This document shows positions 1 through 12,349 of a stretch of DNA of 64,000 nucleotides, in pieces. The notes beneath the pieces are model-generated. The model did not search any database, was not told the origin of the DNA, and saw only the letters and a list, made by a program, of their open reading frames with translations. Source of the DNA: Gigaspora margarita (taxonomy: Eukaryota; Glomeromycota; Glomeromycetes; Diversisporales; Gigasporaceae); assembly GCA_009809945.1 (NCBI GenBank), contig WTPW01000017.1, positions 227,787 to 291,786 on the forward strand, read 5' to 3'. Positions within the stretch are counted from its first letter, which is position 1. Each line of letters opens with the position of its first letter. The position numbers and the translations under genes are program-made.

Positions 1-230
1 TATCAGTCTAAAATTTAGATCATACATGTTCATTTAATAATATCGTTTTTATATCATCTAATAATATATATAATGATATATATAATCAGAAATGTATCAG
101 TCAGTGAAAATAGAATATTACAATAATCATCAAAATATCAGTCTAAAATTTAGATCATACAAGTTAATTAATAATATAGTATTTATGTCATTCAATAATG
201 TTTATAATCAGAAATATATCGTTAGGCTGA
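1..230. repeat. Degenerate direct repeat, two ~95-bp AT-rich copies
   Basis: A stretch starting at base 2 (atcagtctaaaatttagatc) recurs at 137. Both copies continue through an 'ataatcagaaat(g/a)tat' block near 85-98 and 205-222. The copies differ by scattered substitutions and small indels. The only reading frame across them is short and AT-driven, so no gene is called. The left copy may continue beyond the window. Confidence 0.7.
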
Positions 231-1566
231 TTTTTGTTGATTATATTAACCAACATATATCTTCTTTTATTTGGATTAATTTTAAAATTTAATATAATCA
301 TCACTCTATCGGCTCATGATATTAGGCCGATATATTACGATTATATTAGTTAGTAAATAATCATATATCCGATTTAATAATGTTTGTTTTTATACATATC
401 GCCTTAATATCGTCCTATTATATTAAAAAATTTCGACCCGTGTAAATAGTGACAATATTTAAAGAACTACTATTGTCATAATGCAATTATTTTGGTCTTT
501 TAATTGCAAAAATTTTCAAAATTAGGACTTTATATTTAATTATTTTCATTTTGGGTCTTTATATGTAATTACTTACATTTTTCGAGCCTTTATATGTAAT
601 TTCCTCATATTTTTAATATATTATATATATATATATATTTTTAGAAAGTCGAACAATTGATGCATAAGTGATATTTGGTTTACTTATAATTAACCAAATT
701 GATTGCCTCTTCTTAGATTATTAAATCAAATAAAGTAAGTAATTAAATTGAGAGTATATTCAATTTATTAATGTCATGCTACAATAATTTAGCAATTGCT
801 ATATATTTTTATATACTTAAATGATCAAAGAAAAAAAAAAAGTATATAAACTAATTTCGCTGACAATCGTTTTGTTGACCCAATTTATGTTAGGATTAGC
901 TTGACTTATGGTTAGTGCTAACTAGTTGTTAATTGATGGCGGAATGTGTTGGCAAGTTTTACTAGAATTTGCAAATTAGTATAATATAATGAATGAAATT
1001 ATATAATTTAAATACTGTATATAAATTTATTAAACGAATATTTGAAATAAAATTTTATATGCTTCTGAAATTATCATTATAACTGTTATTAATGGCAGTC
1101 TTGTTATATTCAACATATGGTTATATCTTACGAATTTTTTAAAGGAAATCCATTAAGGCTCCTGAATCAACAGTTTCCTCCTAGTAATATGCATTTATAA
1201 GATCCGAAACTTTTATCAATGGACTAATCAATAATTTTTCCGCGTCAATAAAATTCTTCTCCACAAATAAAATCGTAACGAATGCGAATCTCCTCCACAA
1301 ATAGAAACGGAACAAATGTCAACAAAAATAAAATATCGAGATGAATGCAAAAGATACATTATTTGCACAGTTTGCCCATTCATATTCTATATGAGTGCTG
1401 CCAACGAAAACCTGTCATCGGACTTTCAATCATATTTTGTACCGGACACAAATTAACCTGATTTTGTCTGGTACAACATATAATTAAAAGCCCGATGACA
1501 AGTATTCCCTTGGCACCACCCATATAATATGTAATAGTTATTCCATGTTTTATCATAGATATCATT
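231..1566. other. AT-rich intergenic DNA, no gene seen
   Basis: No coding-like frame. Bases 490-600 repeat the phrase 'gggtctttatatgtaatta' and variants. This resembles the arms of the foldback element at 30951-31700, so it is probably a decayed relative of that family. Confidence 0.5.
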
Positions 1567-1651
1567 AAAACATCATGGGCAGCTGAGATATCATGCATGA
1601 TTGTGGCGCAGCCGCAATCATGCATGATATCTCAGCTGCCCATGATGTTTT
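1567..1651. repeat. Perfect 37-bp inverted repeat (hairpin) with 11-nt loop
   Basis: The left arm 1567-1603 (begins aaaacatcatgggcagctga) is the exact reverse complement of 1615-1651, separated by an 11-base GC-rich loop at 1604-1614. A perfect match in both arms points to a recent origin or to selection on an RNA hairpin. It could be a MITE core or the source of a small RNA. No flanking target duplication was found. Confidence 0.85.
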
Positions 1652-1686
1652 GATGATGTCGACGACAAATACATGNAATAACTGAT

Positions 1687-1855
1687 TTATTCTCACGGAT
1701 CTTAATTTTCACCCATGACTTTTTTTTACTNTTAATCTCACGGTTGATATTTTCACGGCGGACTTAAAATCTGTGAAAATATCAGCAGTGAAATATCAAC
1801 CGTGAGAATAACAGTAAAAAAGGTCATGGGTGAACAATTAGGAGCCGTGGAATAA
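1687..1855. mobile_element. Small foldback (MITE-like) element
   Basis: Two arms of about 75 bp face each other. The left begins ttattctcacgg, the right ends ccgtggaataa, and the inner parts pair through 'tcacccatgac' with 'gtcatgggtga' and 'ctcacggttgatatt' with its complement. There is a single N at 1731. No coding capacity and no clear TSD, so the superfamily is open. Confidence 0.65.
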
Positions 1856-3601
1856 AAAAAATATAGTTTATTTATATTATTAATAACTAACGTTAGTGCT
1901 CGAGATTAATATAGCATTAATAAAAAAACTGGAATCGAAAAAGTAAATCTTTGTCTAGCAATGATGATAAATCAACCTGGTATGCATTTTCCGGATGTGA
2001 ACTGGAGAAAGTTACTAAACCAAGAAAAATAAAAGAAAATGGCAAAGAATCTAAAAAGAGTAATGCTTGAAATTTAATCATTTTCTCAACAGCTACAGTA
2101 CTTATATAGATGAGAGTGCTATTTATGCAGAACTTTTAAGTATGTATTACCGCTAAGCATCACACATTAAGATTTTAAAGTGTAGAGTTTTTAATGATCA
2201 TAATGAGCAATGCCAAGTGAAACCAAAAAAATTCTAAATTTAGATCATTATTAATGAATAATCTAAATTTAAAATTACTAATTTTCACTTATGGCGCTCT
2301 TTTTAATCTTAGATTTCGCCATTTTCGATTTTAGGTTTCGCCTTTTGTCAGAGAGTTTTGGGTTTCGTTAGTTCCATCTTTCGTCTTCGCCGGTTTTAGG
2401 TTTAATTGCCACACAAAAGGCGATTTCGCTTATACGTGGCAGGTAAATGTCATTATGTATAAAAAAACGGTAATGACGTAATTATTGGCTAGATGTATGT
2501 AATGTACTGTAAGTATGTAGTACAATATCGTATTGACGATTGTAAACTAATAATATAGATATCAAGAATGTAATTTATGCAGTATGTGGATCATATATTG
2601 AATTAACTCCGATTTAGCCGACCCCTAATAAAGCAAGGTGCATATATATATATTTATCAATTTTAAACGATCTCTAAAAATAGCAACGGAACGGAGATTC
2701 GCAGTTCCGAACTAGAGTTTGGAGCCAATTTGACTTTTTTTATAACAAAAAAATTCCACAAATTTAAGAATCATAAATTAGGCTGTACATTATATAGCCG
2801 AATTGCTATTTAGCGTTAAATAATGAGTCACAATTTTGATATTTACTCTATAAGGATGCCCTAATTTTATTCTTTTGTTTGTTTATTGAATTTTGTGCCC
2901 AACATCTCATGCATCAGGCGTTCAGTCATATGTCAGCATTTTTAACTATGGTATTACTTTAAAAAAAAATGAAATACCTATAATTCATCCTGTCTGTTAG
3001 AATTGACACCAAAAGATTGCCTATGTTGAAGCACCCGTTTATTATCATGAGATACTGCTACGCATACACATGTATGCGTAGCTTAAACAATCAAAAATTT
3101 GATTGAAATTACTCGTTCGCATAAATAGCAAAATGTTACCACTGCCTCTGTGTTATAAAAGTTTGACGTTTCAAAATGTTATATTTAATTGCATTTTTCT
3201 TTGTCGTGCAATGCTTATACAGAAAAGCTTGGCACAAATATGATTTAATGAAATTAATATTTGGAAACCATTGTCTTTATAAAACATTTAATAGTATTAA
3301 ATTTAGAAAATTTTCAACAAAAAAAGAAAATGCTATTATCTTTAAATATCATTATAGTTATAGAAAATGAAACTATTTCTAGTACAGGTATACGTACGTA
3401 CGTACAGTACGTATGTATGTATGATTTGTTATATGTAGATCTTATCGTAGATAACTTTGTCATAGATCATATCAACAGATAAATTTGTTAAAGATAATAA
3501 AAAAATAAATAAATTCTTTTGTATATACATATATTATTTTTTATAAAAGAACATGAAAAATCCCAATTTTAATGTTTCTTGGATACAATATTTTTTGCAA
3601 C
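1856..3601. other. Intergenic DNA upstream of the S41 peptidase gene
   Basis: No convincing coding frame; the short open frames near 3176-3482 are AT-rich and have no recognisable domain. A palindromic acgtacgt run lies at 3390-3420. Confidence 0.5.
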
Positions 3602-3609
3602 TATATAAA
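3602..3609 (+). promoter_or_regulatory. Candidate TATA box of the S41 gene
   Basis: The sequence tatataaa lies 45 bases before the ATG at 3647, so the 5' UTR would be very short. In such AT-rich DNA this match is weak evidence on its own; the position relative to a well-supported start is what makes it plausible. Confidence 0.4.
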
Positions 3610-3646
3610 TTGTAAGCAAGAATAAATAGCAAGTATTACACACAAA

Positions 3647-6099
3647 ATGCGAGTTATCATATTATTTGCACTAATACTTACGATCTATGGAACTTCCTCA
3701 TTTGCGATTCCAATCGAAAGTAGAAATGAATCAAAGCATAGTCTCGATGGATGTGCTAGAATTCATGAGAGCTACAAAGTATCTTTAAGCAAGAATAGAA
3801 CTTTGCACATAAAGTATAATGATGTCAAAGACTGTTATTTGAGCTTTCCTTTTGATCTTAATCGAGCTACTAAAGTAAATTTATAATTAAATTAATTATT
3901 ATATAATATTGTAGAGCACTACATTCGTAATAATATTCCAAAATATGAAAAATTATGATCAAAAATTTTGGCATAAAAATTAAGTTTGTACAATCAATTC
4001 TATTTAATATATTTTTCAATATACTGAATGTAGTGCTCTAACACTATGATAATTTCTCATAAACATAGTTTTTTTAAAAAAATAGGTCATTGAATCGCTC
4101 AAAGGAATATATCATAACTTTTATATATACTTAGACCAAGCAAAGGAAAAAGCGCATGACGGTTTCGATTTCAGGCCTGTTGATCTAATTACTGAACTTG
4201 ACGCGTTACTTAAGAACAATTATACTACGGATTTTGAATTTTTTGTATGTAATAATATTTATTTATACTAATCTAAAATTTTTTATAGTTATATATTTCC
4301 TATATCTAATATGCAATATAATAATATTTCATAAATCTAACAATGCATTAAAACAGTCCAACATCACTCAAATTATTATTGATCTTAAAGATTCTCATAC
4401 ATATTTTCTGCCTACTTGCTATAGTTCGTTTTCTTTTAATCAAAATATCCTACTTTATTCATCAGTGAACTCTAAAGGAATTCAGGTAAAATATATATGC
4501 ATATTGTTGCTTAAATAAATATAATAAATTTAATTAATTTCAATTATATATATATATATTTATTAGTCTATTAAAGTATTTCATGACGATCTAAATCCTT
4601 CAAATGCTGGATGTGAAGTTACGCATATTAATGGCTCTCCTGCTTTAGGAGTAATTACCGATTTTGCAAAAAATCATGTTAAGAACTCCCGTGATCTTGG
4701 TGTAAGATTTAACATGGCACTAGCTTCACTTCAATTAATTAATCTTAATTACAGTACAATTAATGGTAATTTTGCTTCACGCTCAGTTTTACCTGAAACT
4801 GAAAACATTACTTACGATCTTAAATGTTCTAATACTAATAATATAAAAAAACTTATAAGACCTTGGATAATATCTGCTAATAGCGATAGTTTTTATAATA
4901 ACTTTAACGATTCTAAAAGTTATCATAAATCAGTCTGCCTTATAGGAAATGTTACTCAATCTAATCCTTTTAAAAAAAGAAAAATATTAAATTTACCAAT
5001 TGAACGTCTAGAACTAGCTGATATTAAAATACCAATTATTGAAAAGAATGTTACATATATTGGTGATTTTGCAATGCTTTTAAAAATCGGTGATATTGGT
5101 GTCGTAGTGATATCTACTTTCCAACCGAATCTTATAACCAATCATAGCGTCTTAATAACAGAGCTTGCTTCTAAACTTGATTCATTTGCTAAATCTGGAG
5201 TAAAGAAGGCACGTATTTTATTTATTATTAACTATATAGATCGAAATAGATAATTACAATTCATTTTCATATACCAATACAGTATCTAATAATATTTTTT
5301 ATAAATTAAATAATAATCACAGATTGTCTTAGATTTTACTAATAATGTTGGTGGATACATAGAATTTTCACAGTACTTTAATACACTTTTTTTCCCACAA
5401 AAGAGGGCTGCATTTCCGCGTGATATTAAGATTAATAATATTACCACATTTCTTATTAATCAAGCTGATAAATTAAACTTTAAATTAGCTGATATTGATC
5501 CCAAGGTAACACTATCGTACACTACTGATGTACCGTTTAAAAATGCTGATGAATATATTGGTAATAATCAATATACAAGAGGTGGTGTGACTACCAGATA
5601 TTCTAGTTTATTTAATGAAATATATTCCAATTCATCTCTCTTAAATTTTACAACAAGTTGGAAGTTTCCATGGTCGAATAAAGATGTTATTATACTTACG
5701 AATGGTGCTTGCGGTTCTTCATGTGCTCAGACAACTCAATATCTGGCTGAACAAGCTAACTTTGCTACTGTTTCAGTTGGAGGTTTCTTTAATTATAATA
5801 TGTCATATAGTTCATATCCAGGTGGAAGCGTGATAAGTGTCGACGATTTCTATACTAATGTACATTACATCATCGCTGGAAATACTACAATTGGTCACCC
5901 TGAAATACCTATAGATTTGGCAAATAACATCTCTATGTATTCTTTTCAATTCTCATTTAGTGAAACTTATAGCCTAAAATTTCCTAATAATGTAACTGAA
6001 TTTATGTATAGACCTGCTACTTATAGATTATACTATGATGATAAAAGTATTTATAATCCTCGCTTGTTATGGCTTCAAGCTGCAAAATTCATTTCATAG
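3647..6099 (+). CDS. Secreted S41-family (CPAF-like) serine peptidase, five exons
   Basis: Predicted exons are 3647-3874, 4086-4244, 4357-4485, 4567-5199 and 5323-6099. All junctions are GT-AG and phase 0, giving about 641 aa. The protein opens with a hydrophobic signal peptide (about residues 1-20, ending SSFA), so secretion is expected. Exon 3 holds DSHTYF (about residues 141-146), matching the catalytic His region of S41/CPAF peptidases. Exon 4 starts with a PDZ-like stretch containing CEVTHINGSPAL. Exon 5 holds LDFTNNVGG and the nucleophile motif TNGACGSSCA (Ser about 515/516), followed by GGFF and YPGG. Family knowledge: such proteins cleave substrates outside the cytoplasm; the substrate here is unknown. 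No stop or frameshift was seen. The exon 4 donor (gtaaag at 5200) is the least certain junction: coding-like sequence runs a little past it, but the only other donor breaks phase. Confidence 0.85.
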
Positions 6100-6718
6100 C
6101 CTTTAGTTTTAATCAATTTGTAATAGTTTAATTAATATTAACTATTACTACTATAACACTGGATGTTATAATTATGTAAAGATTTTGTAATTACATGTAA
6201 AAAAATAGATATATTAAATAAATAATTGCACGACATAGTCGTTTTAAACCAATTACGAATTTAAAACATGGCTAAATTATATCATAGATTTACTTATTGA
6301 ATTAGCCCTATTAATTTCGATATTGACCATAATAGGTATAGGTCATGTCCCTTTATAGTGGTACAAAATGTAATCAAATATAAATCAAATAAGATGCCTC
6401 ACCACAATTTATAAGTAAAATTTGCACTTCTTTAATTTAATAATTAAAAAAAAATAAATTTAAAATATAACTTTAATGGTGGAACTAATATTTTTTAATA
6501 TTTTATTATTTTTGGTCAAAGCTACAAATTTAAACACCAAATAATTTGAATATAATCTTAACCTCGATTTTTTTTTTGCTCTCTATATGTTCTTTAAATC
6601 AAATTAGCAACTCACACCTTCTAAATCAACTTGGGGATTCTAAGATATTTGGAATCAGAGAAAAAAATATAAAGAATCTGCAAATTTGTTGCTATACAAA
6701 TATTAATAATTAAGATCC
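6100..6718. other. 3' flank of the S41 gene
   Basis: An aataaa sequence about 115 bases after the stop could act as polyadenylation signal. Beyond it only AT-rich DNA is seen up to the MITE at 6727. Confidence 0.45.
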
Positions 6719-6726
6719 TAATATTA

Positions 6727-6856
6727 CTGTGTTGGCACTGGAATTCTGGAATACCACTGGAACACCACTGGAATTTCAGATTCTTATAGTTTCCAGTGGT
6801 TCCAGTGAATTCCAGTAGTGTTCCAGTGGTGTTCCAGTATTCCAGTGCCAACACTG
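6727..6856. mobile_element. 130-bp hAT-like MITE with 8-bp TSD
   Basis: The ends read ctgtgttggcactggaat and, reversed, cagtgttggcactggaat. They are flanked by the perfect 8-bp direct duplication taatatta at 6719-6726 and 6857-6864. An 8-bp duplication plus CAGTG-type termini is the signature of hAT transposons. The interior is made of ccagtgg/ccactgg words and folds back almost completely. No coding capacity, so it must have been moved in trans. Confidence 0.88.
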
Positions 6857-7139
6857 TAATATTATCAATTTAAAAAAAAAAATACTTACTAGGATCTGGT
6901 ATTTTTTTTGGTTGATTTTAAATTAAATCTTATTTTGGAATTTAATTTGACCAGATAGAAAATTTTTTTAAATTGATAGTACTAGTATTTATAGACAATA
7001 ATCCATTGTATAACAGTGAATTTTCATATTTTTATATTTTTTTATTCCAAATATCTTTGGGTTTATAAAGTTAATTTTGTCGAATTTTTTAGAAAAATTA
7101 GAAAGTTTACCAATCAAATAATACCAAATTTTTATTTAA

Positions 7140-7363
7140 GGCCGTTTTTAGTTGGTTTTTAGGTTAACGTCAATATTTAGGCTCAGGCATGGGGGGGGGG
7201 GGTTAAACAAACACATATAATTAAACAAATCCTGATCAAATCTCATTGGTAAACATTAATCACATGACTAACGAAGTTTATACTGCGTTGTGATTGGCTT
7301 GTTTAATTTTCGGGGGCAGCCAAGCGGGGGGTAACGTTACCTAAAAATCAACTAAAAACGGGC
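7140..7363. mobile_element. 224-bp PIF/Harbinger-like MITE (TAA duplication)
   Basis: Terminal repeats ggccgtttttagttgg and its near complement ccaactaaaaacgggc are flanked by TAA at 7137-7139 and 7364-7366. The interior carries a long G run, then 'ttaaacaaacac', and later 'attggcttgttt'. The same order of blocks is seen in the element at 29779-30031, so the two belong to one family. Non-coding. Confidence 0.75.
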
Positions 7364-7944
7364 TAAGTATATTTTGATGTTCTTAACAACTTTACTTAAT
7401 ACCATATTTTATTTTCTTAGTAAAATTTAGATTTTATATATAGCAATTATTAGTGAATTTCTAAGATTTTTTAAAAAATTAAATGAGTAGATTATTTTTG
7501 AAGTAGCCTATTTTTTTTTTAGAAACCTATAGTCTCCTTATAATAAATTATCATCTCGTCACGAGTGTTCTGTACATTTTTACCAATCATTTTGCACATG
7601 TGAAATTTAGATGGCATAAATGGTCATGATCACATGTCATAAGAAAATTCACAATATGCTTATATCAAAATACACATCGTTAGTGTCAATGGCCCTTATG
7701 ACATATAGTATTATTTTAATTGCTTGCTTGGTAAGTATAAGTATGTAACGAATTTTAGCTTTTAAGGGTATGCGTAATAGATCGATTACGAATAAATGAC
7801 ACATTAATTAGGCAAATGATCAGCAGATTTAATCTATCATAAACAATGAATTTTCCCACATTCTGAATATGGCTTTTTGGATATAACAAAGTCGATTGAA
7901 TTTTTTTAATGAATCAGCTATCAATCAATTTGCTTTTCTTTTAA

Positions 7945-10045
7945 AGAATCGAGTTTCGTTCATTATAACATTTTGTATCTTTGATAATATGCATTAATGA
8001 GTCACATACTGTGTATCGCCAAAATAGTAAGGTTTATAACAATAACATGATATAAACCATAATAATTCCAATGCAAACTAATTTAACACTGACCCCATAT
8101 TGTGATTATTAGAATAGTGTTCAAGCTTTGTATGAGGATTTTTAACAATAATTCATAATAGAAACCACAATAAGTTGATCAAATTCAAGCTTAAAATGTA
8201 TTATCTGTTGAATAGGTTTGTAACAGAATTTTTTATTGTAATTCACAATAGAAATTACAGCAATTCTAATACAAATAATTCACCTTTTCATCGTGTTACT
8301 GGAATCAGTGTTGTACATGGACATATGTCCAAACAAATTATTGGACATGGACAGTCCATGGACAATGTCCAAAGGTCCAGTCCATATAATTATCAATGAT
8401 CAATATTGTACATGGACAAATGTCTAGCCCAATCTTTGGACATGGACAAATGTCCATGGACAATGTCCAAAAATGTCCAAATGTCCAAGCACATTATTGG
8501 CTAAAATTATATAGAAAATTAATAAAATTACTATAAATTTTGAAGAAATGTTGTTCCAAAGTCTACATATCAACTTAAAATTAAAATTTTCGGAAACATA
8601 GAACAAGGGGAGGAGAAAAAGGTAGTACAAAAATCGGATTAAAATTTTACTGATTTTGCACAAAACGAAAATGTAACTTCGTCAAAAACAAATATATTCC
8701 GATTTTAAGATGAGAATCGTATGTAAAAACATGCCCTGAACAACTTTACTTAATCGGCAGAAGTAGGTTACCTTGTAAGAAAAACGGGTTATCTATGTAC
8801 CAAAGTTAAAATTTTGGGGGTTTAATATAAAACCCTTTTTTCTTATTAGGTAACCTACTTTGGGCTCTTAAGCAAAGTTGTTTGGCATGTAATTTTACTT
8901 GCAACTGAAGTCAAAGCGCGCTTTCTCAGACCTTTTACTAAGTGAAAAATGGGGTTAAAGTTAGTTTTTTATAACATTAACCCATTTTTTACTTAGTAAA
9001 AGGTCCGAGAAAGCGCATTTGTCCTTGGTCGTGAGTAAAATACATGCCGAACAACTTTGCTTAAGAGCCCAAAGTAGGTTACCTAATAAGAAAAAAGGGT
9101 TTTATATTGAAAATCCAAAAATTTTAATTTTAGTACATAGATAACCCATTTTTCTTACAAGGTAACCTACTTCTGCTAATTAAGTAAAGTTGTTCAAGGC
9201 AATTTTTACATATGATTCTCATCTTAAAATCAGAAAATATTTGTTTTTGATGAAGTTACATTTTCATTTTGTGCAAAATCAGTGAAATTTTAATCCGATT
9301 TTTGTACTATCTTTTCTTCTCCCCTTGTTCTATGTTTTCAAAAAATTTAATTTTAAGTTTATATGTAGACTTTGGAACAAAATTTCTTCAAAGTTTATAG
9401 TAATTTTATATGTTTTTTTGATAACTGATATGTTCATGTCCATGGACATGGATATGAACATCCATGTCCATGTCCATGTACAATACTGACTGAAATAGTG
9501 AGTTCTGTAGCAAAATTTAAAAAGCAAGTTTCATTCATTATAGGCACTTTGTATCTTTGAAATTAGATTAATTGGCATTAGTGAGTCATATACCATGTAT
9601 TGCCAGAACAGTAAGACATAATAGAATCCATAATAATTCCAACACAAACTAATTAAATCCTAACACGTATTGTGATTATTAGAGTAGTGCACAAGTTTTA
9701 TATAAGTATTTTTAACTGTAATTGTCCAGAGTGCAGTGGAGGACAATCTATAGTGCAGTAATAGACCAGATTTTGTGTGTGATCTTGTCTGCATCTATTT
9801 TTAGATCAGATGATCATCAATTTATCTAATTTATCAGCTCTATTTTTAGCTAATAGCCAAAAATAAATCTTAGCTCCAGATATAAACAGTGTCTGTTTTT
9901 CTAGTTTATAATATAAACCAACATATTATCTATTGAGTAGATTTGTAACAGAATTTTTTTATAGTAATTCATGATAGAAATTACATAATTCTAATACAAA
10001 ATAATCCTTTATCATTACAAAATAGTAAGTTCTGTAGCGGAATTT
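7945..10045. repeat. Directly repeated host unit split by the hAT insertion
   Basis: A unit of about 360 bp (7945-8305) recurs at about 9500-10020, with phrases such as 'tttgtatctttga', 'aatgagtcaca', 'ccataataattcca' and 'ttgtaacagaatttttta'. The second copy carries an extra block of about 175 bases (about 9725-9898). A third start of the unit is visible at 10030-10080. The hAT element at 8306-9488 lies at the junction of two units, and 10012-10035 resembles the empty site. Confidence 0.65.
8306..9488. mobile_element. 1.18-kb hAT-like foldback element
   Basis: Ends are cagtgttgtacatggac (left) and gtccatgtacaatactg (right). Flanking 8-mers actggaat (8298-8305) and actgaaat (9489-9496) match at 7 of 8 bases. 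Almost the whole element is one inverted repeat: the arms of about 500 bp pair around a centre near 8965, through 'taggttacctaataagaaa', 'gagaaagcgc' and similar blocks. The outer 100-150 bp repeat the word ggacat/atgtcc many times. No transposase frame. Superfamily is inferred from TSD length and termini. Confidence 0.8.
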
Positions 10046-10236
10046 AAAAATGAAGCTTTATTTGTTATAGGCACTTTTCATTATAAAGGGCACTAGTGGC
10101 ATGCTCTATATATTTATAATAAACTTATCTTTTGTTTATACTTAAAATATTTAGGATTATTTATCTTATTTATTTGATCTTATACAAATAATCTATAACT
10201 TTAATACATACTATAAGTTAAATTCTTTTACAATAA

Positions 10237-10399
10237 GGGCATGCTATTTATCATGTGATTTTTACTATAGGTACATAGTCAGTGAGAGTGATCACATCTA
10301 TATATTATATTAACAAATCAAAATTAGATAAAGTGATCATACCATACATGGATAGGAGTAGCTACTAAGTAAAAATATCACGTGATAAATGGCATGCCC
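10237..10399. mobile_element. 163-bp MITE with TAA duplication
   Basis: The left end gggcatgctatttatcatgt and the right end, reversed gggcatgccatttatcacgt, are flanked by TAA at 10234-10236 and 10400-10402. The three-base TWA duplication fits PIF/Harbinger. Non-coding. Confidence 0.75.
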
Positions 10400-10771
10400 T
10401 AATTGCTTTCTAAATTTATTTATTTATATTTATTTATAATATTTAAAAAGTTGTTGTTAGTTAAAGAATTAAACCTTTATAGTAAAACTTAGTATATATA
10501 TTCAACTAATATAAAAATTAAATCTTATATATATCTAACCTTAAAAATACTTAATAGTAAAAATTAAAAATCTATATTTCATAATTTATATAACTAATTT
10601 TAATTATTTTATTACTATTAAAATCAAAAAATTAGATCTATAATTTTTGGCATTAAGTAAAATTACCAGTATGCCTTATAACTTAATTATTTGTTTATAG
10701 TTTTTAAGTATAGTATATTTACAAATTATAACAAGTATAGAGACTAGAACTGATTTATTTTCAATCTAAAC

Positions 10772-11500
10772 CAGTATTGGGCAAATTAGTAGTTAATAAA
10801 AAATTTGCTAGTCAAATAGGTCTGGCCAAATTGGCCAATTGGTCAAACTAGTTAAATAATCAAGTCTATTATATAAATATAATATATATGTTGTACCCAA
10901 ATTTGGAATTTGTTCCAATTCGGAATCGGGCTGCCCTAGATGAGAATTTTGTAGCAGAATTAGAACTTTAGGTGACTTTAGGGTTAGGGTTAGGGCTAGT
11001 ATTAGAAGTAGAATTAGGCCAGATTCCAAATTGGGGTCATCTAAAGCCATGTACCATGTGACATTTTTGTGTAAATCAACCAACTGGAGTTGCGAAATTT
11101 TGTTTATACAGATCAGCCTGAAGAAAACAAAAAACAAAAAAAATGCAAGAACATAAAAACGGCAGTTCAAACCTGTTTTGGGCCATTAATAAAAAATGCT
11201 GAGAAGGCAATTTTACCTATATGCCTGTTCTAACTCTAACCCTGATCCTAATACTAAACAGGCTCTAACCCTAATTTTAACTAAATTTTCAAAAAATCAT
11301 ATGGGTACATGGCTTTAACCATCCCCCAAATTAGGACAAATTTCAAATCCAGGTACAACATATATATTATTAGTTATATAATAAATTATATTTAAATTCT
11401 ATTGGCTAATTTGACTAGTAAAGATCATTTGAACAGACTAATCAAATTAGTCAAATTGGTCTGGTCCAATAGTTAAATTAGTCTAGTTAAGCCAATACTG
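10772..11500. mobile_element. Old hAT-like foldback element with telomere-like core
   Basis: Ends are cagtattgggcaaattag and ctagttaagccaatactg. Flanking 8-mers atctaaac and gtttaaat agree at 5 of 8 positions, all mismatches being transitions, as expected for an old TSD. Arms pair through 'gttgtaccc'/'gggtacaac' blocks, here 10889 and about 11350. The core contains ttagggttagggttaggg at about 10977, opposed by 'ctaaccct' words at about 11232-11275. A 120-codon frame on the minus strand is a by-product of the arm and is not called. Confidence 0.65.
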
Positions 11501-12349
11501 GTTTAAATCTACTAAATATATTTTGTATGTTCCAAATACATACTTAATCTAGATATTAGACCTAGTTTATTCCTATCTAGTATATTTTTTATATTTCTTA
11601 AATGGTTTTTGTCTTAAAAATAATTTTATGGCACTATAAATTTTTTTTTGAGCAAATAGTAAATTAAGATTGTATAATCCAAATGGCCCAAACTTGATTT
11701 TTTTGCTAATTTTAGATATGATTGTTACAAAATTTTTATGATTAGATAAAAATCAAAATTGTGTAATAATGTCCTATACAAAATTGATAATAAATATTTA
11801 TTTTTTTGTTATATTGATTATTTTTATTCTATATTTAGATATTAGCAAATTTTTATCAAATTTCCAGACTTCCAAAACTTATTTTAATATTAAAATAACT
11901 AATTATAAAATTTGTATAAAATAAGCTTTATGTTTCATAAATTAATATTTAACAAAATTTTAATTTTTGTCTAGAGGACCTCAGAACTCTATTATCTTAA
12001 CAAAAAATTATATATTATTAATATTAGATTTTAAAACATAATAAAATTACTAGCAATCATAAGCATGTCCATTCTTAATTATCTGATTGGATAAAAAAAG
12101 TGACTTGGTTAATAATATAATACATTATTATATATTGCAGATATATTGAGTGAAATCCATAAATAATTTATACTAGTATTTGACCTATCTGGTTAGCAAT
12201 CATATTTATGCATAATCAACAATCAATTAAAGTTATATTTTTATTATGATTGTTAAAGCCCCAGTATAAAAAAAGTGTGCATATATACTACACATAATTA
12301 GGCAAGACCAACTGGATTTTGTGTTTTATATTACTTTTCCTCTTAATGC
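11501..12349. other. AT-rich intergenic DNA, no gene seen
   Basis: No coding frame, tRNA or delimited repeat recognised. Confidence 0.45.

Noticed and set aside
3176-3482. Small genes just upstream of the S41 peptidase
   Set aside because: Two overlapping AT-driven frames without domain, splice pattern or conserved neighbour.
4245-4356. Acceptor at 4303 (ttttttatag) for the second intron of the S41 gene
   Set aside because: It leads to an early stop in the required phase; the acceptor at 4356 keeps phase and leads directly to the DSHTYF block.
8175-9527. Short genes within the ggacat-rich foldback
   Set aside because: All frames follow the inverted repeat and appear as mirror pairs; no domain.
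10808-11170. 120-codon minus-strand frame with a hydrophobic start
   Set aside because: It lies wholly inside an inverted-repeat element with telomere-like words and has no domain pattern.
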